A DNA stretch of 25,731 nucleotides from Candidatus Neomicrothrix sp. UBA672. Lineage in GTDB: Bacteria > Actinomycetota > Acidimicrobiia > Acidimicrobiales > MedAcidi-G1. The stretch spans positions 1 to 25,731 of the forward strand of contig DBNM01000070.1 in assembly GCA_002299135.1 (NCBI GenBank). Reading direction: 5' to 3'. The position numbers and the translations under genes are program-made. How positions within the stretch are numbered: the stretch's first letter is position 1; the number at the start of each line of letters is the position of its first letter. The notes beneath the pieces were generated by a model, which ran no database searches, was not told the origin of the DNA, and worked only from the letters and a program-made list of their open reading frames with translations. Shown here in pieces: positions 1 through 7,472 of this stretch.

Positions 1-1008
1 GAACTATCAGGCATACCAGACGCAAGGGTCTTCTTTACCACGTCAGGAACAGAAGCTAACGATGCGGCTTTGTTGCTAGCCACTGCCTACCGTCGCTCAA
101 ATCAAATTTTGGCACTCAGAAACAGCTACCACGGACGTTCCTTCTCAACAGTAGCAATTACCTCTCACAGGTCTTGGTCACCCACCAGCTTGAGCGGCTT
201 ATCTGTAAATTATGTTCACGGCGGTTATAGATTACGGAGCCCATTTAACGGATTTGATGATGAAAGCTACACCAAAGCCTGCGTTGATGACCTTGTCCAG
301 GTTTTCGACATGATGACATCAGGAGATGTGGCAACGATGATCGCTGAACCAATCCAAGGAGTGGGAGGTTTCGCCACACCACCCGATGGTTTTTTTGGTG
401 CTATGAAAAAAGAGTTGGACAATAGAGGCGTTCTATTTATTTCTGACGAAGTTCAAACAGGATGGGGAAGAACCGGGGAAAATTTTTGGGGATATCAAGC
501 ACATGGAATGGTGCCAGACATGCTTACTTTCGCCAAGGGAGTTGGAAACGGTTTAGCCTTAGGAGGAGTAGTAGCTAGAGCAGAAGTAATGGAAGCGATG
601 CCAGCTAACTCTATTTCCACTTTTGGAGGTAACCCAATAGCATCAGCTGGAGCATTAGCCACAATCAATTACATGCTTGAACACGACACACAAAAAAATT
701 CTAAAGAAATGGGCGAAAGGCTAGCTGAAGGAATAAGTCAAGCAGTTTCAGATTCAACTGTAATAGCCGAGATGCGAGGACGAGGTTTGATGCTTGCCAT
801 AGAGACCGTAGTTCCTGACTCCATTGAACCCAATGCACCAGCGGCAGCTCAACTAATGGAGGCTGCTAGAGCTTCAGGTTTACTAATCGGAAAAGGAGGG
901 CTTTACGGAAATGTAATTCGTATAGCTCCACCATTGACTGTCACAGCAGATGAGATAGATGAAGGAATTGCAATCTTGAATGAGGCTATAAAGGATTTAG
1001 ATAATTAA
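1..1008 (+). CDS. Class III (omega) aminotransferase, 5'-truncated
   Basis: The reading frame is open from base 1, so the true start lies outside the window; about 335 codons are visible. It begins inside the conserved FFTTSGTEAND block (visible residues 11-21) of PLP-dependent fold-type I class III aminotransferases. It continues with the YHGR segment, the ISDEVQTGWGRTG aspartate block that holds the pyridine nitrogen, and MLTFAKG with the probable PLP-binding lysine at visible residue 179. The closest type by feel is the AGXT2/beta-alanine (or beta-aminoisobutyrate):pyruvate or glyoxylate aminotransferase group, not ornithine or GABA enzymes, but the substrate is inferred mainly from context. 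It stops 22 nt before a dihydropyrimidinase gene and two genes before a methylmalonate-semialdehyde dehydrogenase. That fits transamination of beta-alanine/beta-aminoisobutyrate to the semialdehydes. Family call is secure; substrate assignment is moderate. Confidence 0.9.
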   Translation, partial: ELSGIPDARVFFTTSGTEANDAALLLATAYRRSNQILALRNSYHGRSFSTVAITSHRSWSPTSLSGLSVNYVHGGYRLRSPFNGFDDESYTKACVDDLVQVFDMMTSGDVATMIAEPIQGVGGFATPPDGFFGAMKKELDNRGVLFISDEVQTGWGRTGENFWGYQAHGMVPDMLTFAKGVGNGLALGGVVARAEVMEAMPANSISTFGGNPIASAGALATINYMLEHDTQKNSKEMGERLAEGISQAVSDSTVIAEMRGRGLMLAIETVVPDSIEPNAPAAAQLMEAARASGLLIGKGGLYGNVIRIAPPLTVTADEIDEGIAILNEAIKDLDN

Positions 1009-1030
1009 AGTCTGAACTGAAGGAGGATAT

Positions 1031-2443
1031 ATGACGACGCTAATAAAAAATGGAACCGTAGTAAGTGCAACCGGACGTCATGAAGCAGACGTTCTCATTG
1101 ACGGAGAGAAGATAGCGGCAATCCTGCAACCAGGCACTTCAGCTGCTGATAGCGCTGAATCGGGGGCTGAAAAAGTTATCGATGCGACAGGCAAATACAT
1201 TGTCCCCGGAGGGATTGATTGCCATACGCATATGGAGCTTCCTTTCGGAGGTACTTTCGCATCCGACACTTTTGAAATCGGCACCCGAGCTGCGGCATGG
1301 GGTGGAACCACGACAATTATTGATTTCGCAGTACAGAAGTACGAAGAAAATGTCAGAGAGTGTCTTGATTCATGGTTCGCTAAGGCTGAGGGCGAGTGTG
1401 CCATTGACTATGCATTTCATATGATTTTGGGCGGAGTAGACGACGCAGCATTAAAAGAAATGGATGCTTTAGTTGACGAAGGCATAACCAGTTTCAAATT
1501 ATTTATGGCCTATCCGGGTGTTTTTTACAGTGATGACGGTCAAATACTCAAAGTCATGCAGAAAGCTTCAGAAAACGGGGCGATGATTTGCATGCATGCC
1601 GAAAACGGCATAGCTATAGACGTGATAGCTGAACAGGCTGCGGCACGTGGGCAGACAGATCCCGTTTACCATGGAATCACCAGACCTCCGCGACTTGAAG
1701 GTGAAGCTACTAATCGCGCCATTCAATTAGCACTTGTAGCAGGAGCACCTGTTTATTTTGTTCACCTTTCAGCCAGCGAAGCATTAGAACGTGTTGCGGA
1801 AGCGCGAAACGAAGGACATAACGTGTACGCCGAAACATGCCCTCAATATTTGTACTTAAACCTAGAGGACCATTTAGGCGCACCTGGTTTTGCAGGAGCA
1901 GGTTATGTTTGTTCACCGCCGCTTAGAACAAAAGAACATACACATCATAAAGACCTTTGGAGAGGTCTCAGAACTAATGACCTAGCAGTAGTTTCAACGG
2001 ATCATTGCCCATTTTGCATGAAAGAACAGAAAGAACTAGGACTTGAAGACTTCAGAGCAATTCCAAATGGAATAGGTGGAGTGGAACACCGAATGGATCT
2101 CATTTATCAGGGAGTTGTTATGGGCGAGTTATCTCTGGAACGTTGGGTTGAAACTTGTTCTACAACTCCTGCTCGCATGTTCGGTCTCTATCCACAGAAA
2201 GGTGTCATCGCCGCTGGGTCTGATGCGGACATAGTTCTCTATGATCCAAATGCCAAAACACACATTTCGGTGGACACCCATCATATGAGCATGGATTATT
2301 CTGCTTATGAAGGCTTCGATATAGATGGTCACGTCGATACAGTCATCTCACGAGGAAAAGTACTGATAGAGGACGGTGCTTATCACGGGGCAAAAGGAGA
2401 TGGGCGTTACTTGCGTCGCGGTCTTTCTTCATATCTGATTTGA
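1031..2443 (+). CDS. hydA: Dihydropyrimidinase / D-hydantoinase
   Basis: A 470-aa cyclic amidohydrolase, the usual length. It hydrolyses 5,6-dihydropyrimidines (or hydantoins) to N-carbamoyl amino acids in the cytoplasm. The binuclear metal site is complete: H65 and H67 in GGIDCHTHMELP, the carbamylated lysine K156 in SFKLFMAYPG, H189 in MHAEN, H245 in VHLSASEAL, and D324 in STDHCPF. The start is fixed by a strong AGGAGGAT ribosome binding site at 1021-1028, just ahead of ATG 1031. It lies 22 nt after the aminotransferase and 24 nt before the semialdehyde dehydrogenase, so the three are probably co-transcribed. With these neighbours dihydropyrimidinase is likelier than an allantoinase or a broad hydantoinase. 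Neither the dihydropyrimidine dehydrogenase nor the beta-ureidopropionase is visible; they may lie upstream of the window. Confidence 0.95.
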   Translation: MTTLIKNGTVVSATGRHEADVLIDGEKIAAILQPGTSAADSAESGAEKVIDATGKYIVPGGIDCHTHMELPFGGTFASDTFEIGTRAAAWGGTTTIIDFAVQKYEENVRECLDSWFAKAEGECAIDYAFHMILGGVDDAALKEMDALVDEGITSFKLFMAYPGVFYSDDGQILKVMQKASENGAMICMHAENGIAIDVIAEQAAARGQTDPVYHGITRPPRLEGEATNRAIQLALVAGAPVYFVHLSASEALERVAEARNEGHNVYAETCPQYLYLNLEDHLGAPGFAGAGYVCSPPLRTKEHTHHKDLWRGLRTNDLAVVSTDHCPFCMKEQKELGLEDFRAIPNGIGGVEHRMDLIYQGVVMGELSLERWVETCSTTPARMFGLYPQKGVIAAGSDADIVLYDPNAKTHISVDTHHMSMDYSAYEGFDIDGHVDTVISRGKVLIEDGAYHGAKGDGRYLRRGLSSYLI

Positions 2444-2457
2444 TTACTAAAAGTAAT
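2443..2457 (+). other. Small AU-rich intercistronic hairpin
   Basis: ATTACT-AAA-AGTAAT forms a perfect 6-bp stem with a 3-nt loop immediately after the dihydropyrimidinase stop (TGA 2441-2443) and just ahead of the GAGG ribosome binding site (2459-2462) of the next gene. It has no U-run and is weak, so it is unlikely to terminate transcription. It might influence mRNA processing or be chance. Confidence 0.3.
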
Positions 2458-2467
2458 TGAGGTAACC

Positions 2468-3955
2468 ATGCGCAAAATCACACATTTAATTGATGCACAA
2501 AGTGTTGAATCGACTTCAGGCAATGTAGGGCCTGTCTATAACCCTGCCACAGGGGAACAAACAGGAGAAGTTGATCTTGCTTCAGTTGAAGAAGTTGATC
2601 TTGCAGTCGAATCGTCCAAAAAAGCTTTCCAAGAATGGGGAAATGTTTCTATTGCAAGGAGAGTAAAACTTTTACATAGTTTCAGAAATCTAGTAGTTGA
2701 AAATGAGATAGAGATTGCCTCAAGATTGACAGAAGAGCATGGAAAAGTTTCTGATGATGCAAAAGGAGAGGTTGCTAGAGGGATAGAGAATATCGAGTTC
2801 GCTTGCGGATTCGCAGATTCTTTAAAAGGTAGTTATAGCGAACATGCATCAACAGGGGTTGACGTTTACACAGTAAGACAGCCTCTCGGTGTATGTGCTG
2901 GAATAACGCCGTTCAATTTTCCTGCAATGGTGCCATTGTGGATGATTCCCAATGCAGTTGCATGCGGTAATACTTTCATTTTGAAACCATCGGAAAGAGA
3001 TCCGTCCGCTCCGAGATTTCTTATTGAACTGATACAAGAAGCTGGGTTTCCACCCGGCGTAGTAAATCTAGTCAATGGTGACAAAACTGCGGTTGACAGA
3101 TTATTAGAACACCCAGATGTTTCTGCTGTCAGTTTCGTGGGGTCTACTCCAATAGCTAAATATGTTTATTCAACAGGCACTTCAAACGGGAAGCGGGTTC
3201 AGGCTCTTGGGGGAGCTAAAAATCACATGCTGGTTTTACCCGACGCTGATTTGGACCTTGCAGCAGATGCCGCAGTCTCAGCTGCATATGGTTCAGCAGG
3301 TGAAAGATGCATGGCAATTTCCGTGGTCGTCGCAATAGGTGACATAGCGGATCCGTTAGTTGATGCCATCAAGTTGAGAATGGAAAAGTTGGTAATTGGC
3401 CCAGGAGATGATTCAGATTCAGAAATGGGGCCACTGATAACCAGAGAACATCGAGACAAAGTTGCAGGATATATAGAAGCTGGAGAAAACGAAGGAGCGT
3501 ATCTCGTTGTTGATGGACGAGAACAGATTTTCGATAATGAAGGATTCTTTATCGGCGTGTCACTTCTTGACCACGTAAAAACCGATATGAGCGTTTACAA
3601 AGATGAGATTTTTGGACCTGTTCTTTCTGTTGTAAGAGTCGAAAATTACAATCAAGCTGTCGAAATGATTTCAAGTAATCCTTATGGAAATGGTGCCGCA
3701 ATTTTCACCCGAGATGGAGGCACGGCACGTCAGTTTCAGCAAGAGGCTGACGCTGGGATGGTAGGTATAAACGTTCCAATACCAGTTCCAGTGGGCTACC
3801 ACTCTTTCGGAGGGTGGAATGATTCCCTGTTTGGCGATACAACCATGTACGGACCTGAGGGATTAAATTTCTATTCGCGCCCCAAAGTGATTACCAGTAG
3901 ATGGCCCGACCCAACGACCAGTCAGGTGGACCTAGGTTTCCCACAAAACAACTGA
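2468..3955 (+). CDS. mmsA: Methylmalonate/malonate-semialdehyde dehydrogenase (CoA-acylating)
   Basis: A 495-aa aldehyde dehydrogenase superfamily protein matching the MmsA/IolA family in length and motifs. These NAD-dependent enzymes convert methylmalonate or malonate semialdehyde plus CoA to propionyl-CoA or acetyl-CoA with loss of CO2. Visible landmarks are the oxyanion/cofactor block GITPFNFPAMVPLWM, KPSERDPSAP, FVGSTPIAKY of the nucleotide fold, and the catalytic cysteine C281 in GSAGERCMA. The position that carries the general-base glutamate in hydrolytic aldehyde dehydrogenases reads LGGAKNHM, without the glutamate, as expected for the CoA-dependent subfamily. ATG 2468 follows GAGG with 5 nt spacing. 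In this cluster it would finish pyrimidine breakdown by consuming the semialdehyde made by the upstream aminotransferase, although MmsA also serves valine and inositol pathways. Confidence 0.94.
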   Translation: MRKITHLIDAQSVESTSGNVGPVYNPATGEQTGEVDLASVEEVDLAVESSKKAFQEWGNVSIARRVKLLHSFRNLVVENEIEIASRLTEEHGKVSDDAKGEVARGIENIEFACGFADSLKGSYSEHASTGVDVYTVRQPLGVCAGITPFNFPAMVPLWMIPNAVACGNTFILKPSERDPSAPRFLIELIQEAGFPPGVVNLVNGDKTAVDRLLEHPDVSAVSFVGSTPIAKYVYSTGTSNGKRVQALGGAKNHMLVLPDADLDLAADAAVSAAYGSAGERCMAISVVVAIGDIADPLVDAIKLRMEKLVIGPGDDSDSEMGPLITREHRDKVAGYIEAGENEGAYLVVDGREQIFDNEGFFIGVSLLDHVKTDMSVYKDEIFGPVLSVVRVENYNQAVEMISSNPYGNGAAIFTRDGGTARQFQQEADAGMVGINVPIPVPVGYHSFGGWNDSLFGDTTMYGPEGLNFYSRPKVITSRWPDPTTSQVDLGFPQNN

Positions 3956-3975
3956 AATCGACGAAGGAGATAAGA

Positions 3976-4977
3976 ATGGATTTTGGTGTTGTTCTTCAGA
4001 CAGATCCACCAGCATCGAGAGTAATTGATCTAACAACCAAAGCAGAAAAATTAGGATTCTCTCACGGCTACACATTCGATAGTCACGTTCTATGGCAAGA
4101 ACCTTTTGTAATTTATAGCGCAATGCTGGCTGCTACAAAAACGATGAAGGTCGGACCAATGGTTACAAATCCCGGCACACGCGACTGGACGGTCATAGCT
4201 TCTTTATTTGCGACCTTAAACGACATGTATGGGGAACGAACAATTTGTGGGATAGGTAGAGGAGATTCCGCCATGAGAGTAATTGGCTACCCTCCATGTA
4301 ATTTAGCGACCCTTGAAGAGTCAATTAATGTAATTAAAACACTTGCTGAAGGCGGAGAAGTTGAATACAACGATACGACACAGTCACTTCCTTGGAGGAA
4401 AAGTGGTTCTTTGCCGATTTGGATGGCAGCTTATGGACCGAAAGCGCTAGCTCTATGTGGCCGTGTATGTGATGGATTCGTTCTTCAATTAGCCGATCCA
4501 CAAATTGCCGAATGGACAATAAAAGCCGTTCGACAATCTGCGGAAGAAGCCGGCCGTGATCCTGATGAATTAACCATTTGTGTAGTTGCTCCTGCGTACG
4601 TAGGCGATGATTTAGCTCACCAGAGAGATCAAGTCAGATGGTTCGGTGGCATGGTAGGAAATCATGTTGCAGATTTAGTTAAACGATATGGATCAGATGG
4701 ATCTTTAGTCCCCGAAGCCTTGACTGAATATATAAAAGCCAGAGAAGGCTACGACTATTCTGAGCATGGGCGAGCTGGAAATACTCATACGGATTTTGTT
4801 CCAGATGAGATTATTGACAGATTCTGTATTCTTGGTGATGCATCATCTCATATTGAGAGACTCTCTGAACTGAAGGGTTTAGGAGTAGATCAATTTGCAA
4901 TTTATTTAATGCATGATCAGCAAGATGAGACCTTGGAAGCCTATGGTCAGAGTATTATCCCAGTTTTAAATAAGTAA
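3976..4977 (+). CDS. Luciferase-like (F420- or FMN-dependent) oxidoreductase
   Basis: A 333-aa TIM-barrel protein of the luciferase-like monooxygenase/F420-dependent oxidoreductase superfamily. The opening MDFGVVLQTDPPASRV, followed by GYTFDSHVLWQEPF, TNPGTRDWTV, GIGRGDSAMRVIG and IWMAAYGPKALALCG, is very like the subfamily I recall as TIGR03842 (CPS_4043 family). An open frame extends back to 3901 inside the previous gene, but ATG 3976 is chosen because AAGGAG (3964-3969) precedes it by 6 nt and it begins exactly at the family N-terminus. The gene starts 20 nt after the mmsA stop. Its place between dihydropyrimidinase/MmsA and an importer suggests a redox step in pyrimidine or hydantoin breakdown, possibly ring oxidation or reduction, but the reaction is unknown. 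Cofactor (F420 or FMN) cannot be decided from sequence. Confidence 0.88.
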   Translation: MDFGVVLQTDPPASRVIDLTTKAEKLGFSHGYTFDSHVLWQEPFVIYSAMLAATKTMKVGPMVTNPGTRDWTVIASLFATLNDMYGERTICGIGRGDSAMRVIGYPPCNLATLEESINVIKTLAEGGEVEYNDTTQSLPWRKSGSLPIWMAAYGPKALALCGRVCDGFVLQLADPQIAEWTIKAVRQSAEEAGRDPDELTICVVAPAYVGDDLAHQRDQVRWFGGMVGNHVADLVKRYGSDGSLVPEALTEYIKAREGYDYSEHGRAGNTHTDFVPDEIIDRFCILGDASSHIERLSELKGLGVDQFAIYLMHDQQDETLEAYGQSIIPVLNK

Positions 4978-4980
4978 TTA

Positions 4981-4994
4981 TTTAGTTAACTAAA
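4981..4994. repeat. Perfect 14-bp palindrome TTTAGTTAACTAAA
   Basis: A perfect inverted repeat lies in the 34-bp gap between the luciferase-like oxidoreductase and the first permease gene. As RNA it makes only a weak stem (TTTAG/CTAAA with a TTAA loop), so as a DNA site it could be an operator for a dimeric regulator controlling the transporter part of the cluster. No regulator gene is present in the window, so this is tentative. Confidence 0.35.
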
Positions 4995-5011
4995 AAGTTT
5001 TAGAGGTGATT

Positions 5012-5878
5012 GTGACTAAAAGAAAGGCTCTTAGAACAGCTTTTACGGTAATAGTTACTCTCGTTCTATTTGTACTCCTGTGGGAAGGTTACAAATGGAT
5101 GGGTCAACAGACTGAAGATCATTGGCCCGGTACACAATTCGGTTTGCCTGTTTCGACCGATGATTTAACCATGCCTCACGCAAGTGACATTTTTAATGAA
5201 TTGACTGATGAAATTCGTGCTGGTCGTGAAACTCTACCCATGACTGTTTATCTCGCTAAAAAAGCAGCCTTTACTTTCTTAGAAGCTGCTATCGGATTTT
5301 CTCTAGGGGTAATAGTAGGGTTGCTGCTTGCTATTTTCATGTTGAGGTGGAGGTTTGCTGAAAGAGGGTTTTTGCCTTGGATAAATGTTTCTCAGACTGT
5401 TCCATTAATTGCATTAGCTCCAATAGTTGTTACTTGGGCTCGCCTTCAGGGATACCCCGACATGGTTGGGATATCCCTTATCGCGACTTATTTGACATTT
5501 TTTCCAGTCGCAGTAAGTGGCTTAAGAGGTCTTCAGTCACCTGATAGTAGTGATGTTGAGCTGATGCGTTCTTATGCTGCATCGTGGTCATCTACGCTAA
5601 TCAAGCTCCGGTTACCGGCAGCCAGACCTTTTCTTTTTCCAGCATTCAAACTTGCGGCTACATTAAGTGTTGTCGGTTCAATTGTTGGTGAAATTTCTAT
5701 CGGTACTAAAACTGGTTTAGGAAGAGCCATTTTGGATTTCGCACAAAGATATGCAGTATGGCCAGAAAGGCTTTACAGCTCAGTAATAGCTGCCTCCTTG
5801 TTGGGTTTATTCGTATTTGGGCTTGTTAACGCTGCGGAATGGTTAGTTATTAAAAGAGGAAGAGAGGTTCTCAAGTGA
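5012..5878 (+). CDS. ABC transporter permease (SsuC/TauC/ThiX type)
   Basis: A 288-aa BPD-type inner-membrane permease with a first hydrophobic segment near residues 8-25 and further ones through the middle and C-terminus. The cytoplasmic EAA-type coupling loop reads ELMRSYAASWSSTLIKLRLP (around residues 185-205) and contacts the ATPase. GTG 5012 is preferred over GTG 5006 because GAGGTG (5003-5008) is an excellent ribosome binding site for 5012 and overlaps the earlier codon. It overlaps the ATPase gene by 4 nt (GTGA), implying translational coupling. It belongs to the nitrate/sulfonate/taurine/thiamine-precursor importer family. With the second permease (6669-7448) it probably forms a heterodimeric channel. 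Substrate is inferred from neighbours as a pyrimidine-like or hydantoin-like compound. Confidence 0.9.
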   Translation: MTKRKALRTAFTVIVTLVLFVLLWEGYKWMGQQTEDHWPGTQFGLPVSTDDLTMPHASDIFNELTDEIRAGRETLPMTVYLAKKAAFTFLEAAIGFSLGVIVGLLLAIFMLRWRFAERGFLPWINVSQTVPLIALAPIVVTWARLQGYPDMVGISLIATYLTFFPVAVSGLRGLQSPDSSDVELMRSYAASWSSTLIKLRLPAARPFLFPAFKLAATLSVVGSIVGEISIGTKTGLGRAILDFAQRYAVWPERLYSSVIAASLLGLFVFGLVNAAEWLVIKRGREVLK

Positions 5879-6669
5879 GAGAAAACAGCGAAAACTTAGA
5901 AGAAGCTGTTTCAATCAGAGCAGCTGACAAGGTATTTAATCCAGACAGCGACAATGAAGTTCAAGCTTTATTAGGAATCAATCTGGATATAAAAGAAGGT
6001 GATTTTATTTCACTTATAGGTCCTTCAGGTTGTGGCAAGTCGACTCTTTTGAGATTGATTGCTGACTTACTTGTCCCAACAGCAGGACAAGTAAAAGTTT
6101 TTGGTAAGACAGCTAATCAAGCAAGATTAGATCAAGATTATGGCATGGTCTTTCAACACTCCGGTCTTTTTGACTGGAGGGATGTTTCAGCGAATATCGA
6201 ATTACCACTTGAGCTTAAGGGATGGTCTAAAGCCGACCGGCAAGCACGCTCTAGAGAAATGTTAGAGCTGGTCAGGTTGGAAGAGTTCAAAGATCATTAC
6301 CCAAGACAATTGTCAGGTGGCATGCAACAGCGTGTGTCGATAGCTCGAGCTTTATCTTTTGAACCGCGCTTATTGTTAATGGATGAACCTTTTGGTGCTT
6401 TAGATGAAATGACTCGAGAGCATATGCAAGTTGAGTTGCTGCGAATATGGCGTGAAACAGGAACTACTGTTGTATTCGTCACCCACTCAATACCTGAAGC
6501 AGCATTTCTTTCCTCAAAAGTGGTCGTGCTCTCCCCAAGGCCAGGGAGAATTCATTCTGAGATAACAGTTGATTTAGGAGATCGTACCGATCAAACCAGA
6601 CAAGATCCTAAATTCTTTCAAGCTACGACGGAAGTGCGTGAAGCCCTTCGAGCGGTAGAGGCTGGTTGA
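5875..6669 (+). CDS. ABC transporter ATP-binding protein (SsuB/TauB/ThiZ type)
   Basis: A 264-aa ATPase of the nitrate/sulfonate/taurine importer class that powers uptake through the two neighbouring permeases. Walker A is GPSGCGKST at residues 49-57, the Q-loop is in VFQHSGLFDW, the ABC signature LSGGMQQR starts at residue 146, Walker B LLLMDEP has D170 and E171, and the switch histidine is in FVTHSIPEA. The GTG start overlaps the stop of the upstream permease by 4 nt, and its own stop overlaps the next ATG by 1 nt (TGATG), so the three genes are translationally coupled. The order permease-ATPase-permease-binding protein, with two different permeases, recalls thiamine-precursor (ThiXYZ-like) and pyrimidine-type importers more than sulfonate ones, but that is inference. 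Confidence 0.94.
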   Translation: MRENSENLEEAVSIRAADKVFNPDSDNEVQALLGINLDIKEGDFISLIGPSGCGKSTLLRLIADLLVPTAGQVKVFGKTANQARLDQDYGMVFQHSGLFDWRDVSANIELPLELKGWSKADRQARSREMLELVRLEEFKDHYPRQLSGGMQQRVSIARALSFEPRLLLMDEPFGALDEMTREHMQVELLRIWRETGTTVVFVTHSIPEAAFLSSKVVVLSPRPGRIHSEITVDLGDRTDQTRQDPKFFQATTEVREALRAVEAG

Positions 6670-7448
6670 TGAAAAATCGCAGGACAGCTTTTGTTTTGCC
6701 TCCAGTGCTTGTCGGCATTATCGGTTTAGCGCTGTGGGAAGGGGCAGTTACAGTTTTTGAAATTAAAGAATTTTTATTGCCTAAACCTTCATCTATTTGG
6801 GCTCGGTTAATTGAAGAATGGGGAGTTCTGAGACATGCCACATGGGAAACCGGAAAAATTGCAATAAGCGGATTATTAATTGGAATATTATTAGGTGTTT
6901 TATTGGCTTTGATAACTAATCGCTTCAAAGTTTTAAATGATGGGTTAACTCCTTTTGCGATCGCAATAAATGCAACTCCTATTGTTGCACTGGCTCCGAT
7001 TTTTAATGTTTGGTTCGGTCTCACAGGAACTTTCAGTAATCAGGCTGTAGTGATCGCAGTTGTCTTCTTTCCTGTTTTTATTAATACAGCAAAAGGTCTT
7101 AATGAAGTTCATCCGAATGAAATTGAGTTGATGCATTCTTATGCTTCAGGAGATTGGACTATTTTACGTGAAGTGCGAATACCAAATGCATTGCCATTTT
7201 TTGCTAATTCGCTTCGTTTAGCGGCTCCTTTATCAGTAATTGCCGCGATTGTTGCAGAATATTTCGGCGGACCTCAAGACCGTATTGGCAATGTCATTAC
7301 ATCTAGTGCAGGATTTGCTAAATATGATGTAGCATGGGCCGCCATAGCAATGGCCTCTGGATTGGGGCTATTGTTGTTTGGTAGTGCTCTTGTTACTGAG
7401 AGATTAAGTATGCCTTGGCGAATTTCAGGGGATATTAAAGATAACTAA
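6669..7448 (+). CDS. ABC transporter permease, second subunit
   Basis: A 259-aa BPD-type permease, distinct from but homologous to the one at 5012-5878. It has hydrophobic segments starting at about residue 10 (VLVGIIGLALWEGAV) and an EAA-type loop ELMHSYASGDWTILREVRIP. ATG 6669 overlaps the ATPase stop as TGATG; an upstream TTG (6666) is in frame but the overlapping ATG is the more natural start. Two unlike permeases with one ATPase imply a heterodimeric membrane domain. The downstream binding-protein gene begins 24 nt later with its own purine-rich ribosome binding site. Confidence 0.9.
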   Translation: MKNRRTAFVLPPVLVGIIGLALWEGAVTVFEIKEFLLPKPSSIWARLIEEWGVLRHATWETGKIAISGLLIGILLGVLLALITNRFKVLNDGLTPFAIAINATPIVALAPIFNVWFGLTGTFSNQAVVIAVVFFPVFINTAKGLNEVHPNEIELMHSYASGDWTILREVRIPNALPFFANSLRLAAPLSVIAAIVAEYFGGPQDRIGNVITSSAGFAKYDVAWAAIAMASGLGLLLFGSALVTERLSMPWRISGDIKDN

Positions 7449-7472
7449 CCCGGGAGGGGGAGGAAAGAAAGA

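Noticed and set aside
3901..3975. Longer N-terminus of the luciferase-like oxidoreductase overlapping mmsA
   Set aside because: ATG 3976 has a well-placed AAGGAG and starts at the family N-terminus; the extension is just mmsA sequence in another frame.
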